A stretch of 64,000 bases of DNA from assembly GCA_021186555.1 (NCBI GenBank), contig JAJKFL010000042.1:30458715-30522714 (forward strand), written 5' to 3'. Source of the DNA: Reticulitermes speratus (lineage: Eukaryota > Arthropoda > Insecta > Blattodea > Rhinotermitidae). This document shows, piece by piece, positions 23,278 to 34,726 of the stretch (position 1 is its first letter; the number at the start of each line of letters is the position of its first letter). Under the pieces are notes generated by a model. That model saw only the letters and a list, made by a program, of their open reading frames with translations. It was not told the DNA's origin and ran no database searches. Made by a program: the position numbers and the translations under genes.

Positions 23278-23325
23278 TTAAACTCCTACATATTTCGGCA
23301 CCGGGGTGCCATCATCAGGGATTTA
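23278..23325 (-). ncRNA. Type I hammerhead ribozyme-like motif (best paired)
   Basis: Minus strand: stem I joins TAAATCC (23319-23325) and GGAGTTTA with 7 bp and one bulged G. The core CTGATGA is at 23312-23318. Stem II is a perfect 6-bp GGCACC/GGTGCC, and GAAA follows. Stem III is minimal (from ATATGT), with cleavage predicted after GTA. The downstream sequence has a TGCATT and then TTGGTTAA, as in related loci. Every core base is intact. Confidence 0.78.
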
Positions 23326-23819
23326 TTGTAGCGCCCTTATTGGGACGAATAACATATTAAAATATTAAAATTCAAAATACACAAAGTTAATGAGCGTAAA
23401 ATTACATGATTGTGATATTAAAAGTGAGCCGTTCCAGGTATATAAGTTCGTAGTTGTTTATATTCTGTATGGGGTGTGATAACAACCATCTGTCTCGATC
23501 TTACGTGATCCATAGAGATCTCGTCCAGATGGAGTGTATGAAGCATGTCGTGTCGACACAACACGCTTCACCCAAATCAGTCAAGAAATAAGAAAAGTAA
23601 TGGTGGAAACTCATTTAGTCCTGTAAGTAAAGCACCACTCTCACCGAATCCGTTTTCATGAAACTCACGCTTGCTCAGCGACGTTCTTATAAAAATTCCT
23701 GTAAACTTTTATAAAAATCTGGCCAACTATTTGGTAGCTGCTTCTAGGCCGCAGAGAGACATACGGATGGACGGGTCACCACATAAGGGGTTTTTTTTTC
23801 ACGTCGTAAAGGAAGCCTA

Positions 23820-23975
23820 ATAATTGAATAAAGCTATCTCACCTCGGAAAAGCCAGGTGAATCAATGTGGGATTTGAGATGGAAAATCGGCACTGAGAAA
23901 GGGGTTTCTCCGAGTCCTACGTCGTATATCGGTATCACTCAACCGACTCTCCATATTCATTTATCTATCACCGAC
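23820..23975 (+). mobile_element. SINE family C, diverged copy
   Basis: Shares CAATGTGGGATTTGAGATGG and a TTTCTCCGAGT block with the intact copy at 17192-17470. Both ends are unclear. Confidence 0.55.
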
Positions 23976-24314
23976 GCTATAGAGTTTCAGTAGCTGACAT
24001 CATTTCTAAATAACGAAATAAAGAGAGAAAACTTGTACCACCTGAATTTATAGGCTTATATGTAAGTCTGAGCCACTGACGTCATCTTTAAGTGACCAAA
24101 TAACAAAAAATACGTCATGTGCCAAGTCCCTTATCCCTATTGATACAATCCAGAATAAGCAGAACCGGCCCTATCATTGTTTTCAGTTCTTTTCAGAACA
24201 AAACCTCGGATACTCCGACTTTGAAAGTCCTTTTCAGCTACCTGTTCTCGAGTTACAGATGTCTTTGTAGAGAACCGGCGTAGATAATATTACAATACCT
24301 CTTGCCTGCCCTCT

Positions 24315-24600
24315 ATTTTGTGTGGAGAATAGGCTACGGGCTGAGTGACCGAGGACTCGTCCTTCGATTCCCGGCAGGAGCAAGAGACATATCTTCTCTA
24401 GAAGGTCCAGATTGGCTCTTAGTCCTACCCAGCCCATGGTGCAATGCATGTTGAGGAATGTTTTTCCGAGGGTAGACCGACTGAGGAGTGAAGCGCACCA
24501 CTTGGCACCTTCTACTAAAAACAGTGCTGAGGTTAAGAATGAAAAAGCTATGCCCCAAATTTCCACAATGCCACAACCCTTTCAGCCTAATGGCTACTTT
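24315..24600 (+). mobile_element. SINE family A, tRNA-like head preserved
   Basis: The head AATAGGCTACGGGCTGAGTG is followed by a B-box-like CCTTCGATTCCCGG near 24361-24374. The body then follows family A order to GAGGTTAAGAATGAAAAAGC. Frames across it are not genuine proteins. Confidence 0.65.
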
Positions 24601-26454
24601 ACTTACTACCAGGTTTAATTCTTCACTCGCAATGGGCTTTAAATTCCAAATACTGCCCAACACGAAGAGGTTTTAAACTTGTAGTACCCTAAAATACATT
24701 CACGGCCTTAACAGTGCACCGAAGGCTTCTGAAAGTAAGGAATTAAAAGGTCCGTACAATGCATCGAGGCAGTCAGTTAATAGTGTGCACAGAAAGAACT
24801 ACACATTAGTTTCACCTTCCGTTTATTTTAGATTCTTACACGCATAGTACAGTAGCGTGAGATAGAGAGAGAGAGCGCAAGAGAGTGTGTTTAATTTTGA
24901 TTGAGGTAGGGACCAACGGCGACTGATGTAAATGCGGTAATGATTCTTGGGGTCAGACTAAGAGCAGCTGACCCAATCATAACTCGTCGAGGACTTTATC
25001 CACTTACTTAATTTAGAGGGCTTTTACGCAGTGCCGACGAGAATGAATGTGGGGCCAGTTGCGAAACTAAATGCGGGGCAGGGACATAAGCAAACTATCA
25101 AACAAGAAAACGGGGAGAACGTAAAATTTGTCCACATTGGATACAAAAGTAATACTAAAGTACAGCACAAAAGACTGAAAAAAAACAGTTTAGAATAGGA
25201 ATTTAAATAGATTTTATAGAATTTTCCTGTCTTCTTTCGATGCAAATTCAGAAATTATATTGCCACAATTTAAACGTCCCGCATTTTCGTTTTTTGATTT
25301 ATAAAATTTCTAAGGAAGGAAAGCACTCTTAAGTAATCGTTGATCGAAGGCAGGTTTTTAATGTTTCAGTTTTGAAAAGATGGCTCCACCGTAGTCATTG
25401 TAACGGATGTTGTTAGCAGTATCCTTAAAACTATAAAAATGTGTGGTTAAATTTCAGAGGGGTTGTTACTGATAAAATATTTTAGTACGTTAGCTGAACT
25501 TTTGGCTAGCACCTCGTAAATATACGGTATCCAAGATATTATCTTCTGAAGCGTTCAGAAAATTTGTGCGGCGTTTCTTGGGCAAATGTAGACGCTATGG
25601 ATCGGCCGCTTCTTTCGGAGTCAGGTGTGATCTGGTTTGCCACGTGACACTCGCTTTTCCAAGTGACCAGCTCTGTACAAAGGGTCGATTTTCTCTGCTG
25701 CCTGCCGCATCGATCAGGTTACCATAACAACACACAAGATCTTCCCCATCCCGTCGCCATGACGACTCATCTGGCTGACGCCAGATACACTCATTCAACC
25801 ATTAATCATCACAACGTTCCCAGTCGTGAACGCAGCAATATGCGATTGATTCGGAAGATCCTCAGTAGGAATTAAACCTCTTACAATCTAATATGATTTA
25901 GAACAAAACCAGGAGGTTCAGAGGTTCTAAAAAAGACGGTCAATAAGTAGTATCCGTAAGAGTAGAGTGATCTCTTGTCAAACGCGGGGGTTAAAGAGAA
26001 TATTCACAGCCTCCTGGCAAAAACCGTGCTGAGCAAAACAGCTTTGCCCACATTTCTTAGGGGAAAAATAGGGTTACCTGAACGCGGACACTTACGGCCC
26101 CCTCCGATTTCTTAAAAGTATACACACTTCTATTAACTAAACATTTTCAACAGTGCTTGGTTAGTTGATGCTGCCAGCTACTGCGGCGGTTAAATGAGTA
26201 ACCGCCTGCGTTTATCGGCGTGTATTTATAATTTTTAGCCTTCGGATTTTTTTCCATATAATATTTAGTTATTTTCAACTGGATATATTCACTACCGAGG
26301 TGTGAAAAACCGCGTTTTGCGGAAGGCTCATGTGTTGGACAAAGCTTTGTTTCTAGTTTGGTCTCTAGAAATTCTGTTATGATAACAGGGTAGTGGTGAT
26401 ATCACTATAGCCTAACCATTAGGGTATTCTGCTAGTAGGTACAGTATACACTGG
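24601..26454. other. No gene seen (intron 1)
   Basis: Includes a GA-rich stretch near 24860-24890 and GC-richer sequence around 25580-25870 with overlapping frames on both strands. None resembles a known domain. Confidence 0.5.
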
Positions 26455-26705
26455 GATGGTTTAGTTAGTAAAGTGAATGGTTAGAGGCTGCAAGACTGGG
26501 ACTCGATTTCCTGCAGTGAGAAGGATTTTCTGTCTTGCCACCGCTTCCAGGACAGACGTGAGGCCAATTCAGTTTCATGTCCATTGTGTAAAGTGAGGCT
26601 ATGCTCCGGAGGAGAGGCGACTGGATCAAGAACCTGACAACTCAACTCCTTAGGATGTCGGGGTTAAGAAGACTTGAAAATTTACCTACACTCCCTCATA
26701 CGTCT
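26455..26705 (+). mobile_element. SINE family A-like, old copy
   Basis: A tRNA-like head with a degenerate B box (GGGACTCGATTTCC) is followed by family A order, ending near GGGGTTAAGAAGACTTG and a CTACACTCCC stretch. Divergent, so family assignment is moderate. Confidence 0.5.
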
Positions 26706-27791
26706 TTAAATCAGGGTGCTTAAGTAAAGGGACAACTTCATATTTGGAAGGTTTCTGCCTGATTTGTGACACCCTTTATTCTGGTAGAAATGTGCCGACA
26801 TTGCAGGCGATTCTGCTGTCTTCAGCATTAAAGCAGATGTAGGCCTACACAGAAGTCTACACATAATAATGGAAGCAGCAGAATCTTCTGAAACGTTCGT
26901 ATGTTTTTTAAGTTTACATGACGCCAGAACACAAAATACAATAATTTTCAGTCACCACCATGAGAGCCACAAAACTGAAATGTATATATCTTTCTTTCTT
27001 TGTTTTAAATTATTTTTTTTTGTGATTCGGTAACTGAAGGCTTTGTAAATCCTTTAGTCACTGAAGTCGGACGATTCCAGGATTGACAGAAATTCTAAAC
27101 ATGCCCGTTCTGTGTCAATGCCCATAAAAACAATTAGGACTGTTTGATAAAGTAATCGACAGCACTGTGATTGATAAGTACTCAGTGCTCTAAAATTTTC
27201 CTGTGTTTTGACTGAAGAGGACAACAATCATTTTCATAAAATTCCACAACTGCACTATATTCAGCATGAGTTTAATAAAGTTAACACCCGCAACTATTTT
27301 TGTAAGATTCATTTTAATAGTATGCTATTATTTCAGAAGTAAAGGAAACGTATAAGCATATATATGGCTTCAGCATAATGTAAGGGACTGTGGATTTTTT
27401 TGGTGCATTTTACTAGTGGGAAGAGCCTCATTCACTATGGGTAGGAAGCTGACGGAACTGGATGTGTTAGTAAAGAGAAATATTTTGAGTGGTCCGACCA
27501 GTGATCTTAAAAAGAACGTCAAGTTAACAGGTGGTCACGAAAGTGAGTGGGCTGTAGCAACCCTTATTGAAGGCCAAAGGGGTTTTGACTTAGGGTCTCT
27601 TGGTAGAAGGCCATTTAATTTATAACTGTTTCCTTGCTTGGAAAACAATAACATGCACTATAGAACTCGTGGAAATAAAGCATAATCTAAATTTTGGAGT
27701 CTGATGAAACGTAATAACTAAGAATTGTGATGATACTTTACATTAAAACACGGATGTATTAGCATATAAAGCATACTTCTTTTATTTTCGA
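26706..27791. other. No gene seen (intron 1)
   Basis: AT-rich. The 69-codon frame at 27416-27625 is unrecognised. Confidence 0.5.
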
Positions 27792-28200
27792 AGGTAAAGG
27801 TAAAGTTGTCCTTGTGCGTGTCGTGATGGCATATGTGGAAGTGAGGTGTAGCTCCACTCATTTCTTAACCTCGACCCTGAATGGAGGTGAGTGGTCAGGT
27901 TTGCGACCTTCATTCTCGAAGAGTGACTAGAATTGAGGGATCAAACTAAGCATTTTTGCATGGAAACAGTATTTCCAGAGAAATCGTCAAGAAAACAAGG
28001 ATCGACTTACTTCCGAGGAAGACCGTCTCTTCAAGTGCCCGGTAACCCATGGCAACACCGCCCGGTTGGTAGGCAACCGAACTCACTAAGCAATGTGGCA
28101 GGTTCAAACGGTGCTGATGCATAACGTGGTGCCTCACGGCGTTCAAGTCACGTCGGTACAAACATCTATAGGTCCAGTATTTGTTAGAGCAACATTGTAA
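27792..28200 (-). mobile_element. SINE family A, minus-strand copy
   Basis: Starts with the doubled AGGTAAAGGTAAAGTTGTCC that forms the family's 3' terminus on the opposite strand, then GTGTAGCTCCACTCATTTCT. Similarity fades after about 27925. A possible tRNA-like remnant continues to 28200. Confidence 0.6.
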
Positions 28201-28294
28201 AGCATCCATATCGAAATATACATAATTAAATTATTCACGTCTGAAGAGGAAATAAAAGCTTTACATACTGAGACTAATCGGGACATTTTCTCCA

Positions 28295-28400
28295 AAGCTT
28301 TCATGCGGGCGCTGGGACCCACCCAGCCTCCTACTTAATAGATACCGGAAAATCCTTCCTCAGGGATAAAGCGGTCGGGCCCTGAATCTGACCGTTTCAA
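28295..28400 (+). mobile_element. SINE family A internal fragment
   Basis: GACCCACCCAGCCTCCTACT and GATAAAGCGGTCGGGCCC match the family A body in the orientation opposite to the 27.8- and 29.5-kb copies. Confidence 0.6.
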
Positions 28401-29519
28401 TGCACTTAATGTAGAGTTTTAAAATGCCTTAAATTAATTTCTACACCCCACACGCGTCCATTACACGGTGCTTAATTTAGCATCGGAAATATTTTGCCAT
28501 TATATTGAAGGAGCTGTCCCTAAACTCGTTTTGATAAAATCTGATATTATAAAATTTTGATATTACATATAAAAGCACAAAGACTAAACATGTACACTAA
28601 ACTTGAATGCTTAAATTAACGTGCCTGACATGTGACAAAACACTGCCTTAACAAGTAACAGAACGGAACAATGAATGTTTACAGCATCACTGCCGTTCGG
28701 TACATCATAACGAATTTAGTAACAATTTTGAAGAAAGGGATTTGTACAAAAGTATGCGGTCCAACACCCGTCTTATGTTCTGACAACAGAGCATATTTAA
28801 CCTAAAATAAAACTACCGTGTTTTGTCACTTTTACTGCATGTTTAGTTATCTCACTGTATAAGCATCAGGCCTTTAATCTGATTCATATTGTGTGACATT
28901 TTTTATTATTTATAATTTTCCGTTATTAAATTAATTTTCCTAAAAATGATAGGCCTGTAGAATCTGTACTTATTTACCTTTTAATTCATTTGTTCTTATT
29001 GTTAGTGATGAATTTATTGTGGAGACTCTGTACATATTTACAGTTTGGTACAATATGTTACTGGCTCATCTTCCTTATTCTCCATTTTATATTATGTTGT
29101 ACATATTTCCTTTGTTTTGTGTGTGTTGTTGTGTGTAGTTTTCCGTTGCTATATTACCTGTAGGTGATTGCATTTTTGCGAAACGCTTGGAGAACTGGAT
29201 CCAGTTTGCTTACTGTGTGCTATTCTCTTTTCTTACAGCTTTCTCTGTGTGTAATTTTTGTCGTTTTCCTATTTGATTCTGTGCATTTTATAACACCAGG
29301 ATTTCATGATATCTAATTGGTTCTGAGTACACATATTCTGTTATGACACTAATATTATTCTGAGTGTTTTAGTTATTGTTTTACTTGAGTTTTGGTTTAG
29401 AAACATATTTTCATTTCTACCTTTTGCGCGAATAACCAGTTTCTTACGTGAGTCAGATACGTTGCACTGACTGAATTTGTACGTGCCATATAAGAACGTG
29501 AAAGTAAAATTGACCCTAT
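28401..29519. other. No gene seen (intron 1)
   Basis: AT-rich, T-dominated sequence from about 28850, with no convincing frame or repeat. Confidence 0.5.
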
Positions 29520-29905
29520 AAGAGACTGTGAAGGCCCAGAGAGGGAGTAGAGGTATAGTTCTACTCTTTCTTTAACCTCTGCGCTATATGGATTTGCGTG
29601 GTCAACGCCACACCCCGGCCGCTTTACGCCCGGGAAAGAGACCCGGTACCCATTGTACAGGAGGCTGGGTGGGCCTCCGGGTTGGTCTGGACTGGTGCGG
29701 AAAATCACGCCCCCACCAGGATGTATGTGCCGTATAAAGGTATAGCAATACCTGTACAGGCCCTGAGGATTCCAGGAGGTTGAGGCTCCCAGATTTCAAG
29801 ACAATCGGCACATGAAGTTTGTAAGGTTGTTGGCCCTAGGCACCGGCCGCCTTCACCGCCCAGGAAATATTTCTGGTACTCATTTCTATTAGAGGCTGAG
29901 TCGAC
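29520..29905 (-). mobile_element. Composite: SINE family A joined to family B repeat
   Basis: 29520-29700 is a clear minus-strand family A body (GAGGTATAGTTCTACTC, CCCCGGCCGCTTTACG, GAGGCTGGGTGGGCC). It runs directly into the family B block at 29757-29905, also found at 14890-15080. Family B may be the head-proximal part of a longer variant. Confidence 0.65.
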
Positions 29906-30267
29906 GCACACATAACAAAAAGTATATACATGTTTTAAAGTATTTAACATTTACTTGAAACAAATTTAGGTATTTTTGTAGGTATGTAATTAAATACATA
30001 AAACGGAAAGACCATTTAGGCCAGGTATTATTAAATCCAGGGCCGCGACACAATTTTGATAAGCGATATCCGTCTAATTTGCATAAACTCCTAGTATGAA
30101 GAAGCGAAATTGATGGCTTAACTTTTTAAAGCCAATAGCAAACTATATAGCAAATACTGTAACAAAAGAAACTTAGCATTCTGCCACATATTAGATTTAT
30201 GTGTTCCATATGATTCACACATTAAAGGGCTATTATATCCCTAAACAATATTAACTTTTTTACCTAA
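29906..30267. other. No gene seen (intron 1)
   Basis: AT-rich without recognisable features. Confidence 0.5.
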
Positions 30268-30310
30268 GACCCTGAAGATGGGACAAACAAGTGTTCCCGA
30301 AACGTTGGTT
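30268..30310 (+). ncRNA. Hammerhead-like motif, ACGT type, sense strand of intron 1
   Basis: The core CTGAAGA is at 30272-30278. Stem II is GGGAC/GTTCCC, and GAAA is at 30299-30302. The palindrome ACGT is followed by a GTT triplet. Stem I is 4 bp (GACC/GGTT). A 2-bp stem III with no loop could form only between two copies, so activity alone is unlikely. Confidence 0.45.
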
Positions 30311-32142
30311 ATACACCAAAAATTGACGCCGGGCTACAACCCAAAAGTTTGAAGCAATAATATTAACTGTTCTGTTCTTTATAATGGACAAGATCTGAAG
30401 TCATATATATAATTTAGACGAACGTAAGTTCTCCAAGGGCTAAATGGGGGATGCTTAGTACATACTGACAGGTATGCTGTTGCGTCATATGTCTAATGAT
30501 ATTTAAGACTTTTGGTCGTTAACAAAATCTGAGAAACAGTGATTCAGACCCTTCCGTAAAAAAGGGCTTTCTGTTGGGCTATTTTCAATTCAAATTATAT
30601 TTGCGTGGCACTTCGCAATGCCGAGAATCATACTGAATTCCAATCAAACTCATTGCACCATTTAGAAGATGAAGTAAAAAAAAGAGGCTCGTCTTGTACA
30701 TAGACATGCAGAATATATTGAATTGGAAAAGTTATTTTCATAATGAAAAGATAAATATTGAAGTTAATGTGCAATTTCCTTACTTTGGAAGTATGGTTAG
30801 TTTTAGTTTTAATTTTAGACATCTTTCTCAGAAATGGAAAACTGGTTACGAACTGGCATAAGTTTTTTGTGTCTGGATCGCTCTAGTGACTGTAATAGAA
30901 AAAATGCAACATCGGTAATTTTATGAAATTCCAATTAAAAATTTAAACATTTTCAATAGGAATTTCATTGCATAGCACCACGGGATGCCAACAATAAAGA
31001 TTCAGTGAGGTTAATTATGTGAGTATTTTGCTTAAGGAATAGAGGAGAACAATGGGGTATGTCCTCCGATGCCGTGGCTTTCTTACAAATTTTAGTGAAA
31101 ATGACAAATTTTTCAAAGGTTCATAAGTGGAGACAGGCACACACACACCTACCTTTGCATCGGTACTTTCCTAATGGATAATGGCTAGCACTCTCATCCA
31201 TGTAGGCTAATGACCAGGTCCATTCTGATTATGGCAACGACGAGAATCGCAGCACCTCTGCTGACATTTGAACTCCATCAATTTTAGCTAAACGTTACAT
31301 TGAATGAGACGTTGTCTCATGAATCAAATTTGAAAATAAGTTTGAAAATATGAAATGCGTCGTTTACAGAGCTACTTGTGAAAATTGACTACTTTATAAC
31401 ATTCAAAAATACAGTCCCATCATGTAGGAATTAATTGAGTGGTGGCTTTGATTTTGAGTTTATTGCACCGATTAGTCTCATCACATTAACCTCTTAAAGC
31501 ACAGGGGTTAATATGTGTACCATGCGGGGCCGGATTAAGGGGCAGACCAGCCAGGCAGCTAGACGAGTCCCAACCTACAATAGGCGTTAAGAGTCACAGG
31601 AATAATCGGAAATATGGTGCCAGTAAACTTAAGTCTCCACACGCGACTTCTGACTCAACTGGCATGTATGAGTTTTTAGCACAAATTCCATTACTTTCGT
31701 AGCTGTCAAAATTTAACACTTGTCAAAATTATTTACAGAACTTCAGAGAAAAGACATCAAATATAGAAAGGGAATTAAATATAATTCAAATTTTCAATAT
31801 TTGAGAGTATGTTTTAAAAGCCTTTTGTAGTACATGACCAAATCACTCCTATCTGAGCGGACCGCCGTTGAAAGAGTTTGCGCACCACTGACATACACAT
31901 TTGGAAGAAAATAACAAGTGCTAACATAGACAAAGATTCGGAGATGAAAATTCTTTACACTATTATATTTGACTACCGTATTTCCTAGATTCTAAGAAGG
32001 AGCTTTGTCACATTCTAAAATGCCTTAAATAAGGGCGGTTGCCGAAAGCAGGCGTACTTTGGATAAAGGACAATGTTAGAATCACATGTATTACCTCCAA
32101 CTCCTACACAATAATGAGGTACAATATAACCAACTTTATAAA
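30311..32142. other. No gene seen (intron 1)
   Basis: AT-rich sequence with a short CA run near 31137. No supported coding sequence. Confidence 0.5.
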
Positions 32143-32188
32143 ACTCCCGACATGTTTCGGTGTAACATCACACCATCCTCAGGGAAGA
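32143..32188 (-). ncRNA. Type I hammerhead ribozyme-like motif
   Basis: Minus strand: stem I CTTCC/GGGAG (32183-32187 with 32144-32148) gives 5 bp including one G-U. The core CTGAGGA is at 32176-32182. Stem II is 5 bp (GGTGT/ACACC) with a 6-nt loop. GAAA is followed by palindromic ACATGT, with predicted cleavage after GTC at 32149. All core positions are kept. Confidence 0.7.
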
Positions 32189-33367
32189 CTCACAGAACAT
32201 ATAAAAATAAAAAATAAAAATACACAAGCCTAGTTATTTAAAAATTCGTTAAAAACATGTTAAAACACCACTTGACACCGTGTGTTAAAATATTATGCAA
32301 AAGTAGCCGATGTTTTACAGATTCATCGACGGATGTGCCAGGAAATGTAGTATAGCAGAGGACAAACATCAGGCTTTATTATGTAGTCCGGGATAATGAA
32401 CCTGTAGTTTGACAATATTAGAATTTTCTGAGCGGGATGACTTTACTGTACCAAGGCCTACTTGTATAAGATAATGTTCCTTGCCTTTTATAAAGGTTCC
32501 GTTTTTCATCAATTTGTTGAATGGATGACATTCCTGAATTTTTGTCGAAAAAGATTGTCATCTCAAGAATCATGTGACGTTTGGATCTGTAGATTGATGT
32601 TATTTTTCAGATTTTCTTTGCATATGAACGACTTTGACACCAAATTACAGGGGCATGCAAAACAACTAATGTCATGTTTGGCAACATAAACGCTTTGAAA
32701 TAAAATAAAAAATTTTTAAACGTGATGTCGAAAACGGCACTTATAAATATATCCCAGCATAAGACTGATTTCGAAAGTTATAAAAATCCAGATATTCAGA
32801 CCCTTCAAATACAATTTTCAAGTCACTGATTCAAATTTGGAACAATTCTCTTCATAAAATACACAATTTAACATCAGAGAAACTGGATTTGTGAAGGTTT
32901 CAATGCATTTATGTGAATAATTCTGAGATAAATTTGATTTACAGAGCAGCTGAACTTAGAGGCAAGAGTTTGTCAATTTAAGATGTGAACTAGAAAATAT
33001 TGAAAGAAATCGGTTAGTTGGATCAACAATGACAATTGCCGAAAATTAATTTCTGAAATTCTGGAATTAAATTTCTCAAATTTTGACTGTTTTAAAAGTG
33101 TAGAAAACTCGTGTGTTTCATTTTTTAGTAATTAACTTTAGCAAGTCTAACTATAGGAGTAGCCTTAATGAAGAAGTTAGAATAGCGCGCAAAACAACGA
33201 AGTACAAACCTTGTAACGGATATATCATCCTTGGTGCAACAACAGAAGCATTTTGATAGCAAAATGTGTTTACTTGATTTCCCCTTGCTTTTATTTTGTG
33301 TTTGTATTATAATATGGACCAAGATTTATAGAATTTCACGTTGTGTTCACCGTGCAACTTGACATTA
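32189..33367. other. No gene seen (intron 1)
   Basis: AT-rich. The short frames have no recognisable domain. Confidence 0.5.
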
Positions 33368-33498
33368 ATTTTCAGTTTTTTAACCTAATAATGCACTTTT
33401 TATTTTCGTATTTCTGTTCGCGGCCGAAACATATGTAGGGTTAATTGAACAGAAATACGAAAATAAAAAGTGCATTATTTGGTTAAAAAACTGAAAAT
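33368..33498. repeat. Foldback with 52-bp arms enclosing the 3' half of a hammerhead
   Basis: Arms 33368-33419 and 33447-33498 are inverted copies with one mismatch. The 27-nt loop carries GAAACATATGTAGGG, the stem III and cleavage portion shared with the 52.4-kb ribozyme. The right arm holds the TGCATT..TTGGTT box. No CTGANGA core is present, so the ribozyme is incomplete. Confidence 0.85.
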
Positions 33499-34726
33499 CA
33501 AGGTTTATAGTTTTAGTTCGTTACTGCCTCGGTGACGTTACTGCTTATAAGGTATTACTTCTAATAATTCCTTTTAAATTGTAAAATTTTTTTAAGCAAT
33601 AACAATTTGTTACTAATTATAAGACATTATAATTTCCTATTAGAAAAAAATAAAAGTATAAATAAAAACTGTAAAAAATTAACAATTTTTCCAATTTTTT
33701 ATAAAACTATTATTATTCCTTTATTATTGTAAGAAAGTTATTAATTTTGTCTCTTTTGAAGTAGGGACTAGTTATCAATATTTAATTTATAAAGCTGTGT
33801 TATTTATAATGATTTAGAAGCGTTACTCTTTTTCTAAACATGTATCCTAGGAATGCTTTCAAGAATTTTATTCTCTCTTTTTCTCTGTAATAATTTTCAT
33901 AATAATAATAATAATAATAATAGTGATATATGATTATAACATTTAAGTTAAGGTATTTACTGCTTTAGTCTTTAAAATGTGAAGTAGTAACAGCCTCAGC
34001 TGCTTCCCAAATCTCCTCCATATCGCATTCCTCGAGGATATTCTTATTATAAATATACACTATACTAATAATTAATGACGATGGCAGACTCCTAGACCTT
34101 ATTTACTGCTCGGCATCCCCATAGGCACGCGAAAGAATTTCTCCGAAAATTATCCGCAGTTTTGGCACGCGTCCATAAAAAGCTTTGTCAGTTCTGTCCT
34201 AGTCCTAAAATGTTTAAAGAATATCGGTTCGAAGAGGCGCCAAATTAGTTGCCTACTCGGGGATCCCACACGTCTCGGGCCGGCCTAACAATTAAGTATT
34301 GGTTTCTTTCCTGAAATAGTAGGTCTTTTAATAGCGATGCTGTATGTTGTGTATGAGGTACGGGATTTATGTTGTCATTGCTTCTTCAATGAAATTTATG
34401 TATAAAGTGTTAAAAGTATAGACTTTTAAAAATAACAAAGTAACAACCTACGATATGAAAGTGACATTTCACCCATACCAGACGTATTGGTTATAAAGCC
34501 ATATTTGGTCTCCTGGAATTGGTTAGTAAGATTTCCTGCATAAATGACATAAAGGTTATATTGACTTGAATCAGTCTCAAAATTCCCCTTTTCATAACAT
34601 GATGCATAATGAGGTAATGATATTAAAACAGGAGGTATTTTAAGAAAGACATCCTAACTATTACGGCCCCTACAAATATTATGTGGTGTCAAATGCAAGC
34701 CAAGTAACTGGTTTTGTATTTTTCAG
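33499..34726. other. End of inferred intron 1; no gene seen
   Basis: AT-rich, with an (ATA)n run near 33898-33920. It ends in a T-rich tract and acceptor TTTTTCAG at 34726. Confidence 0.5.
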
